A stretch of 64,000 nt of DNA, taken from NCBI GenBank assembly GCA_007258455.2, contig VDFB02047230.1, positions 155,017,697 through 155,081,696 on the forward strand, given 5' to 3'. The translations under genes were made by a program, and so were the position numbers. Under the pieces are notes generated by a model, which was not told the DNA's origin, did no database searches, and worked only from the letters and a program-made list of their open reading frames with translations. Below are positions 11,806 to 23,392 of the stretch, in pieces. This stretch comes from Sequoia sempervirens (Eukaryota > Streptophyta > Pinopsida > Cupressales > Cupressaceae). Position 1 is the stretch's first letter. Each line of letters begins with the position of its first letter.

Positions 11806-14340
11806 AAGTTTAAGTTTTTATTTAAAATTTCATTTAACATTTATAAATTGTAAAATTTGCGTTTTATGTTTAAAAATCCAATTTTTAATATAAAGTTTTA
11901 TTATATATATAATTTATATATATATATATATATATATGAATATGAGTATATATATATTTGTAAGAATAAATAAATAAAATTATATATTTATAATTATATT
12001 TATTAAGTTAGGAAAAATGATTTTGGTATTTTTAAATTATAATGCATGTGAAATTTAAGATTGAGAAAATATAAAATATATTATTATGTGAATTTGAGAA
12101 AATCAAGAGAACAGATTAAATGAAACAATTATTTTTATTGTTTTCAAAATAGATCTTTTAATTAAGTTGATTTATTTCTTGTTATTTTGACTGAATTGAA
12201 AGGATTTAGTAAATCCAAATGATAGTTTACTATTGAGCTTTAATTTGCTTTAACTAGTATTTTTTCTTTTATTGGTCAATTTGGGAATGTCATAGATGTT
12301 CAAGTCTTCCAGACCAATTGTAAAAGTGGGGATTGCAATTGTTAAAGTTAAATTCTTGAGATAGCTAAGGTTGTGTACATGGTATTTGCGTGGTGTTTAG
12401 ACACCTGATTTTATGAACATAGTTATTGTTATTTGTTTTGAAAAGTGTAGAATTTTGTGTTGTATTTCTATACACCTTGTAAACCTTGGTTAGGGAAACT
12501 TAGTATACCTATGTTATGTTTAGGGGAGTGGCTTTGTGTAAGGGCCGACACACAAAGTGGTGTCAGGGTAACTTACAAAGAGTTAGTAATTCAGTGATAA
12601 CTAAATAACACAATAGTTAGAATTAAAAAAATTTAACAAGATTATTATGCCTCACTTATAGACTCTTGAGCTAGTTCAGTCTTGAGTATAAGATGAGAAG
12701 GCCTGGAATGGCTAATTGATGTCTTCTTTCTTCAAAAGACATTCGATTCCGCAATGGTTTGCAATGGGGTCAGGTTTCGTAAGAGGTTACCAGGGTAACC
12801 CAAGTTGGAGGCTGAAACCTAGGAACAAACACCAGGGTAACCTTTGCAACATTGTGATGACACTCCACCTAAAATAATAGTCTACCTTGTGTACTTAGTA
12901 CATTCGATTGTCTAAAATCTGGAAGCAATGTAACCATCAGTTAGTTATGTACTTGTGTCTAGGGATAATAGGTTATGTCTAGGTAACCATATTACTATCT
13001 CCTAGGACGAGGGGTGGACCTACAAGTACCACATGGTTGGGTGGAATGTGCACCTTACTCCGTTGGGTCCCTAGATTATGATCATGGCAACGAGAGCTTC
13101 ATGGATGGAGAGCTCGTACATGATACGTATGTACTTTCTTTATTGCATTATTGTAAAACTTGTATTGTAAAACCATCCCTTAATTGTATATGAGGTGAAC
13201 ATTTGTAAATTGTAATTGTAACTACTATTTGATCTACCTCATCTTATGAATGAGTATTGTAATGTCTTATCAAATGTAATGTAAGAAACAAGTTTGTAAT
13301 TTATGTTATCTTGAATGGAATTTCAAATGTTATGCAATGTTTATTTTTAAGTTTATGATTAATTAATTATGTGCAATGCAAAATACTAAAGTCGTCTATG
13401 GAAACTCAAGTAGTGTAACATTGTGTAACTTAATGAATGTAGGAAACTAATTAACTTAATATTATTACTTTAAAAAAATTATTATTATTACACCTTTATA
13501 CACAATTGCAGCATTCCTTAGGTTATTATGATGGGGCATTACACCCTCAACCCAGATGATATCAACCTCAATCTAGACCAGGATTAGTCTGGAGATATCC
13601 TAGCCTCTGCTAGAAGTGGCATTGCTGATATTTTCAGGGTTATGAACTGGGCCTATCAAAAATCAATGATCTTAATCTCAAAAATAGGGTTCTAAACAGT
13701 AAGTTTGAGGAACTAGAACTGAAATTGTCATCTCTAAATACTGAGGAAGGAGTACAGAAAGAAAAAAATAAAGGGACTAAAGCTAATGATATTGAGGGAA
13801 AGTATAAGACTTTGGAAGTTGAAATTGTTATAATAAAAAATAATATGAAATTTTTTGTGGAACAAAACCATAGAATGGGAAGACACAACACCATTATCAT
13901 TAATGCTATGTCGGAAAAGCTGGAAAAGTCTCAACAGGGCTCATTGTTTGTTGACTTGGAAGAGGATAAAGATAAAAGCAAGGATAAGGACCTGGGAATA
14001 TTGAAGAGGATCTGTGCCAACCTTAAGAGGAAAGCACCTCCTCCTCCCCAGATGGTCCAAATCTTAAAGAGGGGGGTCCAAGAGATGAACAGCATGGGAG
14101 CTGAGACAGCAGAAATTTTAAAGTCCCAAGTTTAGTTGTTGTTGGTTTTTTGTTTGGTCTTTTTGGGGGTCTCTTTTGTGGCCTTTGCTAGCCTTTTCTT
14201 GGTGGTTGCTGCTTTGTTATGATGATATTCTCACTGCAGCCTCTCTATTTCTAGATACTTTGATGCTTTATTTCTTTTTTTTGTAAACTATATGGTTTCG
14301 AGTCCCTATAAAACCTATTTTTTCCTCTTTCAAAAACAAT

Positions 14341-17300
14341 TGACATATATTAATAATTTCAAAGAAGATATGAATAAAATTCTCACAATTTTTTTTTAAT
14401 TTCGAGAGTTAAATTAATTTTATTTTACTAAGTCTTTAAAATTTATCATAAATTGATTAAATCTTAATCTCATTTTAATGTTTTTAATATAATAATAATA
14501 ATTAACTTTTTAATTTTTAATATTTTCTCCCTATTTTAGTTATTTTGCCAATTTTATTATATTTTTTTAATTTTAAAAATATATAATAGACTGGAACATA
14601 GATGAAAAAATTATTAAATATCTTCCAAATATTTATACTGGTAAAATGAGTCCTCTCACTTCATAATTATTATTAATATTATTATTTTTACAAATGTAGA
14701 AGTGGTATATTCATTGTTTACAACTCCTATGATTTCTACACAAACATTAATTTTAATATTATGATGTTCACAGATGAGTTGTTCATATAGTCGACTATAC
14801 ATCCAATGATAGGTTTTGATGGCACCATTGCATAAATGTGCCAATGTAAAATCATAAGTGATGACCAAGTAAATACCACCTTGAAAATAATGTAGCCTCT
14901 TCCCTTATTAATAATAGACATAGAAATTTAGTCATAACATATATATATATATATATATAATTTTAGTACTAGCCTAAACAATAACCAATTGCACTACAAT
15001 AATGAAATTTCTAGCAAGCTACTTGTTGTTACTACTGATTATAATTTATTATCACATTCATTTTCTCTTTTGTGGGAGTAATTTTATGTTGGTATCCACA
15101 ATAATAAATATTATAATTTGTGTAGTTTTTATTTAATGGTCAAATGGTATATTTCTTAAGTAGGAAGTCTTAGTCAATACTATCCCATATAATACCTAAT
15201 GAATTAGAAAATTTTAATTTTTAGGTTTGTTTTTCTTATTGTATGGGTATGGGCATGTGATCAAATGATATGTTGTTCCAATATTTGTTGTTGATGTTTC
15301 TTGAACCAATCTCAATGATATATAAGTGAGCCACCTAAAAACCATAACAAACTAATAAAATATGTATTCAAACATTTATTGTGTTATTTTGATAATATGT
15401 TCTCATAGTTGAAATCAACTTATGTTCGCTAAAATTCCTTATAATGAGAAATTTATTTCAATAGTTTCAGCAATTGGTCTTATGTTAATCAAGCTTTAGG
15501 TGATTTTGTTGCATTGTCAACCTAGAGAATTACATTAAGGCTTTACTTAGTGGATCATCACAGTCATCTATCTTCTTCTTAGGCATTCGAAATGAACCAT
15601 CAAGCTTATCTTTCCACACACCATCTTAATACATGTTTAGATCAACAAACACCCTATTTTATTACATGGAAATTTACTACCAAAACTAATCACTCTGAAA
15701 ACCCAGCTCCAATGACCCCTTTTCATTTGTGTCATCTTGTTTAGAGATCAACACAAGTATTCTCGCACCCAACCTTGTGTAGAAATGAACACTGTTACTT
15801 TTTAGAACCCAAATCATTGTCTTGGAAATTGCTCCCCCTAGGCACTAGCCCATGGCCAGTTGGACCTGGGTGGTATATTTCTTTGTTATATATTCATCTA
15901 CAAAATTAGTTGTTTGATGTAGATGGAAAAAAAAAAGGAAAATAGTCACCGAACCATTCAACTCAACATAAGCTACATGGGGTTGACATCTTAAAATTTT
16001 GTCTCGGGTAAATCCATACTATCAAGGGATAAATTGAAAAAGGAGTTATAAGTTGCAAAATATGATATTATAATAAAATCTAAAATTATACAAAAAATTC
16101 ATCAAATATGAAATAAATAAGATGAAGATTACACTATGGGCAACACACAAAATAAATTGTCAAGTGAGAGATTTGCAATTTGAATGGAGGACTCAATATA
16201 TGATATCACCATATGTTTGCTGCAAAGATGTCACTTTAGAATGTCAGAGACCAAAGAAGACCAAATAGTACTATATGCCATTTAGCAATCCAATAGTGAT
16301 GGTTTTTGTTCATGAAAAAAATATGAATTGAGAGTATTGGTACGTGGAAACATTTTTGGATAGTAGGGATTCGATAGATCAAAATAGTAGGCATTTTAGT
16401 GATATCCCAATTTGTCTTGTCCATTAATTTGGAGGGGAAGTATTTGTAAGGTTTCAAATTAAGGGAAGGTGGAATTTTTTTAATAATGAGTTTAGTAGAC
16501 TGCATAATGCATTTGAATAGTAGGATCCATGATTATGGAAACTTAATGCTAAATCTATAATTCACATGAGTTTTAATGAAGCTCTGGGAAAGTGTCTACA
16601 AATACCTGTGCCATGAGTTGACTCTAGTAATGTTTTTACAAATTTTGTACATATCTTTATTTATTTTCCATTCATTTTAGATTTATATTTTTACCTTTTC
16701 CCATACAAGCTCATTTTGTAATAATATTATTAAAAATATGGGAAGAGACAAATGAAGTTGTAAATAATACAACACAAAATAATACGTGCCTTTTTTTTCA
16801 TTCAATACATATTACATATATATATGAGGATGTCTCCTCTATTCTAGGATATTAGCTCAACTGAAATATTTTCCAAGCCTATTATAATAACAATACGTTA
16901 ATAATATTGTTATGCTAACTATATGCTAATTCTAATATATGAGTTGTTTATGACAACTCATTTACATCCTCACACTAATATAATATTATAAATATTACAT
17001 TTACACATAATAATTACTACCACAATGTGAAGCACTAATGATGTTTCCTAATATTCCCCCAGGGCTTAGTGTGAACATGGCAGAAAAACATTCACACTCC
17101 TCTACAGTATGATCACCCCTGTGACATGTCCAACTATGTGACACATGACCTTGATCTAGAAGAAAGGCTTTCTCCTTCCATGGTTTTAAATAGGCTTACC
17201 ACAAATCTTGACATGACAGGAACCCATCAACTATCCACCTCGTGTGGTTTTCTCGAACCTCCCCCAAATCCTTTCAAGATCCTTGAATTGACTTACTTTG

Positions 17301-19480
17301 GTGCTTTTGTTCACTACTATGCTTCTACATCAGGGAAATATATAGGAATCAACATACATATCATAAATATGAAAAACTCACACTGAAAAAGTTTTCACAT
17401 TATAGTCCATAAGAACACAATGTTCTTAATTGTAGTCACTGCTATCAATCACTGCCACTCAATCTCGAATAGCATAGATAACTGCCACTACCCCTAGAAG
17501 CTACCCTTGACTTTAGTTGTTTTGGCACATAATGGGAATGGAACATTGGTTAGTTTTCTCACCCACAATGTGAAATTCCATTTATTCACAAACCAGGAAC
17601 ACTTAAAAGCGAATCATATCATACTGCATACTACTATCCAGATCTTGTTTTCTGCATCGTGTTACACATGATCACCATAATTTCCAATGAATTTATTCAC
17701 TGACCAATCATCTTCCAATGAAGTATGATAGTTAAAGGATCTCTGCAGTTATCTGCCATTCTATACAATTGCTTTTCCAACATCCACCACACAAAGCAAC
17801 AAGTACACACCACATCAATAAATCTACAAGTCCCATGACAAGAACATTGCAAATAGGTACTCACCACACTGCACACAACATTAAACACACCAAAAAATTC
17901 CACAATAGCTCTATGCGGCCCCATCGTTGGTGACTAATGAGAGGTCACTAATTGACCTCCAACCTCCTATGCCTCTGTTGTCCAATTAATTTGCTACTTA
18001 CTTAGCAAATTCGAATTTGAAGCTTAATTTTAGAAATGCCCCCTTAATATGGATGTTGCATACAAACAATAATGCATCCAGTTACAATTAAAGAAATTTT
18101 ATCTTTTATAATTTTTATTTTGACACAAAAAATTGAATGACTCATGAAATGAACCCTATTCTAAAATAATGATACACCTTGAATTTGAAAACATACTATA
18201 TTTTTAATAGACTTTTAGACTATGACAAAAATAACAATCTGCCATTATAAAACATCCCTTCATTAAAAGCTATCATAAGATGTAGACTCTAAAAACCACT
18301 CTAAATGATCAACTCAACTCAAATATTTAATTTCTAATATATAAATAAAAGCTAATTAAATTAATAGCTTGACACCTATGCATTGAAGATGGACTAATGG
18401 AAAATCCTATAGAAATATTTAAGGGAAAGGCATACAAGAATCCACAAGTCTAAAAAAAAGAATTCACGACTTAGATGTTTGTGGCTTATCAAACCAACTC
18501 ACCACACTTTTGTAATAAAAAAAGGAGGATATGTGATCGTGGAATCTCAAGAATGTTGTCTCCCACTATCATGGGGTTTTCAATGACTTATACCAAATCT
18601 TCACAAGCATTCCGATCACACCAAATTTGCTTTGATTGCTCGAATTGGTGTATGATCTTTCTCTAGAACTCACTTAATGCCAAACATAGGTGAATGGCTT
18701 AACATTCTCCTTTTTTATCAAAATAGGCTCAATAATAAGCTCAAAGGATCCCTTTAACATGCTGAGAAGAGGCAACTAATGATTCGATCAACTTGATTAG
18801 ACTTTATTGTCTATGAATGAGATGCCAATTGAATGTAAAGCATTTCATACAACCAAATCATTAAACTCTTTCAAAAATATGAATTATCTATCTTGGTGGA
18901 TGTCTTTCACTAATACATTGTTCCAATATTATTTTTGTTATAGTTTATTGCATTCAAAAATGAGTTATCACGTCAAAAATTATAGCCATGTAGAATTAGT
19001 TTTTTATCTTCAAAATATATCGTCGAACCATTTTTGGGTTGATTAGTTTTTTTATGTTGTTAAAAGACAACTGACATCCATTATATGCTTTTCATGTTTT
19101 TATATTTCTATGTTGAACCAAACCATTGTTGTTTCTTTCTCTAATTTTTTTTGTTATTGGAACTCCTATAAAGATCTATGTTTCATTTCATATGGTTAAA
19201 TTAATTCTATTTTTCTATTCGTCATCCAAATTTTATCTAATTTGCATTATACATATTTTTTTTACAATTATTTTGAGATGGCTCAATATTATCAATTTAG
19301 TTGTTTTAATCTAGGTACCAACAATATATTATTTTCCATGGATAAAACTAGATAGCGTCCATTTTCTCAACATGCTTTCTTCAATTTCACATCAATGCTT
19401 TCACAAGATGACATAAAGTTCTAAAAATCTATTCTCCTCTAATGACGACTATTAGCCAGATTTTGCTCCTAATACATAAT
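14341..19480. other. Long anonymous region
   Basis: Five kilobases without a gene I can support. The content is AT-rich DNA with an (AT)n run at about 14939-14959, short ORFs with no recognisable motif (for example 17126-17386 plus, 16236-16505 minus) and a block near 17060 (CCCCCAGGGCTTAGTGTG) that resembles retroelement leader or LTR sequence but is not enough to call one. It probably consists of eroded elements. Confidence 0.4.
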
Positions 19481-19483
19481 TGA

Positions 19484-20353
19484 ACAATGAAGAAGTGGTC
19501 ATTGAAAAGATAGTTTCAATTAGTGAAGTAGAAGTCACAGAGAATAAGTTTCATGTACCTTCTCAAGAAAAAAGTAGAGTTCATTGGAGCATTACAAACA
19601 CAATGGAAGTGAATTGAGAGAGAAACACAATCAAGTTGTGGCGTAATGAGAAAATTATTAAATTTCAATGAAAAGTGGAAAATTATTCAAGAAGATTGCT
19701 TTGCTCATGGTGTTCATCACACAACCAGCTAATTTCAAGATTGTTGGAAGCATATTCAACTTGATTACAAAAGAATTAGAGACTATGAACATAATATTCC
19801 ATATGGGCATGATAGTTATTGGAATATGACAATTCAAGAAAGGGTTGATAAGAAACTTCCTATAAATTTCATTCTTGAACTTTCTAATGCAATGGGGACC
19901 ACATTTGGTAAAGATCAAGCCATCAATTTGTGAAATATCACTATTGACTCTTTTGATACAAGCTATGCATGTGATGAGAACAATATTCAAAATGAAGATG
20001 AACCATTGCATGAATGTGAAACACAAAATATGGAAATTCATGACCAATCTAAACGTGGTAGTGAAAGGGACAAGCAATGCACGAGGAAAAAATAAAAATC
20101 AATTTCCAATGCAATAGGCATGAAGGATGTTATTGTTGACAACAATAGGTTGTTAATTTCTACTTTACAAATAGATGAGGAGGGACGCATGATATGCCAT
20201 GAACAATGCATGAACAAGAATGATTTGTATGAAAAAAGGTTATTAAAAGTTGAAGAGCAGAAAATTAATGTCCAAATGAGCATTGTTTCAACACTAAACA
20301 ATATTGGTCAAAAAATGTTAAAAATCAACCAATCATTTACAAAAGAAGATTGA
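19484..20353 (+). pseudogene. Harbinger ORF1-like Myb/SANT (trihelix-type) protein relic
   Basis: One frame from 19646 to 20353 is protein-like throughout, broken by three stops (19730-19732, 19931-19933, 20093-20095). It begins with a Myb/SANT-type helix block (NEKWKIIQEDCF, then a tryptophan in QDCWKHIQLDYKRIRDY) and goes on to an acidic linker and a Lys/Glu-rich C-terminal coiled coil. Upstream, 19486-19615 in another frame supplies an acidic lead-in and a VHWSI tryptophan, so a frame change lies near 19620. In PIF/Harbinger elements a Myb/SANT-like protein works with the transposase by binding DNA and helping nuclear import. The DDE fragment 650 bp downstream supports that pairing. Confidence 0.65.
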
Positions 20354-21007
20354 TTTTGTATTTATTAGCAACTTACAACTATAAATATATATATATATAT
20401 ATATGTATGTATAAAACTACTTTTCAAAAATGGTCAAAGTATTGGTTAAGTTTACTTTCAATGCTTATTAATCAAATTTCTACAAAAATATTAAATCCAC
20501 CAATTTTTAGTATCATTATAGCCTATATAATAATAGAATAAGCTATTGCAATTGAAAATATTTGACTACAATATATCATTTTTTGATTCAATATCTCAGT
20601 ATGGCTTACCTTTTGATTTGTTGCATTAAAAATTCCATTTGATGTAAAATCATTATGAAAGTTTTGATTTGTGTCTCCTTTGTCTAGCAAAATCAAGCTC
20701 AAATTTATAGGTCAAGTACCTTTTGTGTTCACTTTTTTCTTTTCTAAAACCCAAATTTATCTATCAGTTTTCAATTTTTTATAATTCATGTGATAGAACG
20801 TTGTATTCTCATAGTTAACTCTAGTTGCATCATTGTATTTCATCTAAAAATCAATTTCAAACCCCTAAAACAATTCAAGTCCAAGGTTGATTGACTCACC
20901 TTTTAGGTTAAAATTTGATCTGATACCCTTGTTGATCTGAATTCTAATGTTTTATAAGTGAAAATTAGCTAATCCTAGTTAAAACCTAGGATCACTTTTC
21001 CTACATT

Positions 21008-21445
21008 ACACCTTCTACAGGTTATGCAAAGGTGGAGAGAGGTTAAATGGGATTCCAATTTCTATCGGTTCATCAATTTTGAGAGATTACATTGTTGGTG
21101 ATGGTGGATATCGATTGCTATCATGGTTAATCACACTTTTTAGTGGAGCTGCAACGAATAATCAAAGGTTATTCAACTTTAAAATATCTTCAACTTGTAT
21201 TGTTGTTGAACATGCCTTTGGAAAGCTAAAAGGTGTTCAAAGACAAATTTTAAATTCAAAAAATTATCATCCAAATTTGCAATACCAAACATGAGAATAA
21301 TATAACAAACATGAAGCAATACCAAGGGATTCTGCTATAGGGTTAGCTCAAATGTCCTCATTGGAATTTGTCAATGGTAATGAAAATTTTGTGCATCTCA
21401 ACAGTAGAAAGCTAGATTTTGATCAAGACTCTTTGAAATCTGCTT
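21008..21445 (+). pseudogene. PIF/Harbinger transposase fragment, copy 2
   Basis: The C-terminal third of the same HARBI1-like transposase as at 107-1420. The frame from 21079 to 21294 is open and contains VGDGGYRLLSWLITLF (second catalytic Asp block) and VVEHAFGKLKGVQRQIL. The matching DNA begins at CTTCTACAGGTTATGCAAAGG near 21010, but the first part of the protein is absent upstream. After 21294 a deletion relative to copy 1 removes the block that encodes CCILHN-like residues. This copy is better preserved than copy 1 in the shared part. Confidence 0.75.
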
Positions 21446-22884
21446 TACCAATTGTCTAATTTTTGTCACCTATATTGTGGTTCATTTTACAAGAACTCAT
21501 GATTAGTTTTATGATATATTAGTTGCCAAAAATAATACATTTACTTAAATTAGTTTTTATGCTTACTTTTGCACTATTATTTTCATTCTTTCTTATTGTG
21601 GCCTATGATAGATTTATGGTTTCTTCATTTACAAATGCATTCCTTTGTTTCTCATGAGTTATTATGTGCATGGAAGCAATTTTTTTAAAAAAAATTAAGC
21701 ACTAACAAAGTGATCTTCAATATTCAACAAATTATCTAACAAAGTCATTCAATTTATCTATAAGTGTGCAACTATGCACAAACTTGCAAAATCATTATGC
21801 TTTTCAACATCCCCATTCCATAGGAAAAATATGAAGCATAGAGGATTTTGATTAGATGTTCTAATTGCAATAGCTTGGTAGAAAGTGTAAAATTGAATGC
21901 AACCTCTGCTAGCATCCTTCTTTCCTGCACAGATTGAGAGCATTATAATAGATTTGAAAAGGATCTTTGGTAGAATTTAGAGTTGTATGCATAATGTAGA
22001 GAGTTAGACAAGGCGTATGTATTAAATAACAATGCCTCAAAGAAATCATGGTCACATGATATGTAATCCTTGTAGAATTTGCACATCATAGTTTACCACA
22101 CATTCTTCATTTGTTGTTGAAACATTGAGAATGTAAGCTTAATTTTCTTTGTGGCATATGCCAAGGAAGAGTTTTTAATTTTCTTTACCTTTACCATGCA
22201 AAGTAGTAGCAGTGTGTCGATAGTCATGTTCATTAATCATTGATAAATGTTATGTTAAAATATCCACAAACAAAAAGTTGGTGTATGACAACTCAATTAT
22301 CATTCTTATTTAGTTGGTAACATGGAAATGAATTCTAATTAATACATTTGATTGTGAGACAATCGTTAATTTTACTCTTTTAACTTTGAATTTGTATTTT
22401 CTTATGCGTTTTCATACAATTAATAAAACATTTGATTAATCAACTAGCATCTATCTCGAGCTATAGCACACACCTCAAAATGTTTAAGTAAGAAATTGAA
22501 TACCTACAACTTCAATCCAAATAACATGAAGTCAATGAAAATTCAATGTTGTGGCTGAATTCATGTTTTATTGCATGAGTTTCTTCATGAAAATTTTGTC
22601 TATCCTTAACTATAATGGTAGACAGTCATACTTATGATGATGCATCTTTTTGTTGGAATTAATTTTTTGAGAATTTTTGTATAGTAAAATTAAGTTAAAA
22701 TTCTTTATGTCAAAATTAACAACAAATAATAATTAAATATAAAAATATACAATTGAATTATGTTTACATTCTAATACAAAGAAAAAACGATGTAAAGAAA
22801 ATACATTTCAAAAATATAATTTATAAGGAATATTTAAAAATAAACAACAAAATTAAATATCCATAACACCACTAACTTCTCAAT

Positions 22885-23024
22885 GTACTCCAAAAATAAT
22901 AATAATTATTATTATTGACAAAAATAAACTAACCACATGGAGGCCTGCCCTTAAGTACTCCAAAAATAATAATAATTATTATTATTGACAAAAATAAACT
23001 AACCACATGGAGGCCTGCCCTTAC
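22885..23024. repeat. Perfect 70-bp tandem duplication
   Basis: The unit starting GTACTCCAAAAATAATAATAA at 22885 is repeated without change from 22955. Copy 1 of the long repeat has only one, diverged, version near 2980-3050, so the doubling happened after the two copies separated. Confidence 0.95.
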
Positions 23025-23280
23025 ATTTAAAATACTTAAAACATATTTATGAATGACTTCATTATTTTATGCGGATACTTACCTAATACGCGTCAATAGT
23101 TTTAATAAGTGTGAAAATGACGAAACGATGAGATTTTCGCGTGTTGGGCCACATATTTTTGGCGTAAACTTCACGCTATTGAAACAGCCTCGGAAATTTC
23201 CTCTTTTAAAAAAGAAAAGAAAGATTCCATCACGCGGTTTCCTACACACCATTTTGAATGCCCCCAAGTGACCCCAACCA

Positions 23281-23286
23281 TTGACT
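23281..23286 (+). promoter_or_regulatory. W-box (TTGACT) upstream of the TNL gene
   Basis: TTGACT matches the WRKY-binding W-box core TTGAC(C/T) and lies 107 bp upstream of the TNL start codon. WRKY control is common for plant immune genes. A hexamer of this kind also occurs by chance, so its role is inferred. Confidence 0.35.
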
Positions 23287-23392
23287 TTCTTAAATCAAGG
23301 TTTTATCATCTGTTTTCCCTGTAACCCTTCATTTGTCGGAAATCGAAACCCCTCTTTCTGTCTTCTCTAGTTGTTCTGTTCAGTCTAATTAA

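Larger units (their letters stand above)
9825..13543 (+). mobile_element. Solo LTR of a Ty3/gypsy-type retrotransposon, 3719 bp
   Basis: The stretch begins TGTAGTACCCC and ends GGGGCATTACA, which are inverted relatives of each other and have the TG...CA ends of an LTR. It is flanked by the identical 5-bp target duplication CCCTC (9820-9824 and 13544-13548) and interrupts an ORF whose frame continues on both sides. I see no internal domain, primer site or second LTR, so it is a solo LTR left by recombination. It is homologous to the LTR at 55740-60382: 12990-13080 matches the minus strand of 51180-51290, and 10235-10265 matches the minus strand near 59960-60000. The length is large for an LTR but within the range known for giant plant gypsy LTRs. 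Orientation is that of its homology, plus strand. Confidence 0.85.
8881..14134 (+). pseudogene. Unrecognised ORF behind the LINE, split by a solo LTR
   Basis: I do not recognise this protein. Reading the frame of 9037-9330 back to about 8881 gives a continuous protein-like segment with one stop at about 9000, followed by a frame change near 9330. Conserved-looking features are LEKLHGPNP, a WRKVL block and YITLDGRFTRVYGYHF, then a Lys/Asp/Ser-rich linker to 9824. An LTR interrupts at 9825-13543; the same frame resumes immediately after the 5-bp duplication. The second half (13549-14134) is Lys/Glu-rich and probably coiled coil, with a stop near 13585 and one frame change near 13660. Removing the LTR, the ORF would be about 500 codons. 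The 3' flank has a T-rich stretch, then a block GAGTCCCTATAAAACC near 14300 that looks like an element end. It could be a third ORF of the LINE or a separate element. Confidence 0.5.
21008..23110 (+). repeat. Long direct repeat, copy 2 (pairs with 920-3190)
   Basis: Homologous to 920-3190 over its full length with small indels. The last recognisable shared blocks are GACTTCAT-T-ATT near 23056 (copy 1 near 3117) and TAATAC-CGTC near 23091 (copy 1 near 3160). This right edge is under 300 bp from the TNL start codon, so the promoter-proximal DNA of the resistance gene is at least partly transposon-derived or was duplicated together with it. Confidence 0.85.

Noticed and set aside
17126..17386. 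86-codon ORF following a retroelement-like block near 17060
   Set aside because: No conserved motif, no second LTR and no primer site could be found.
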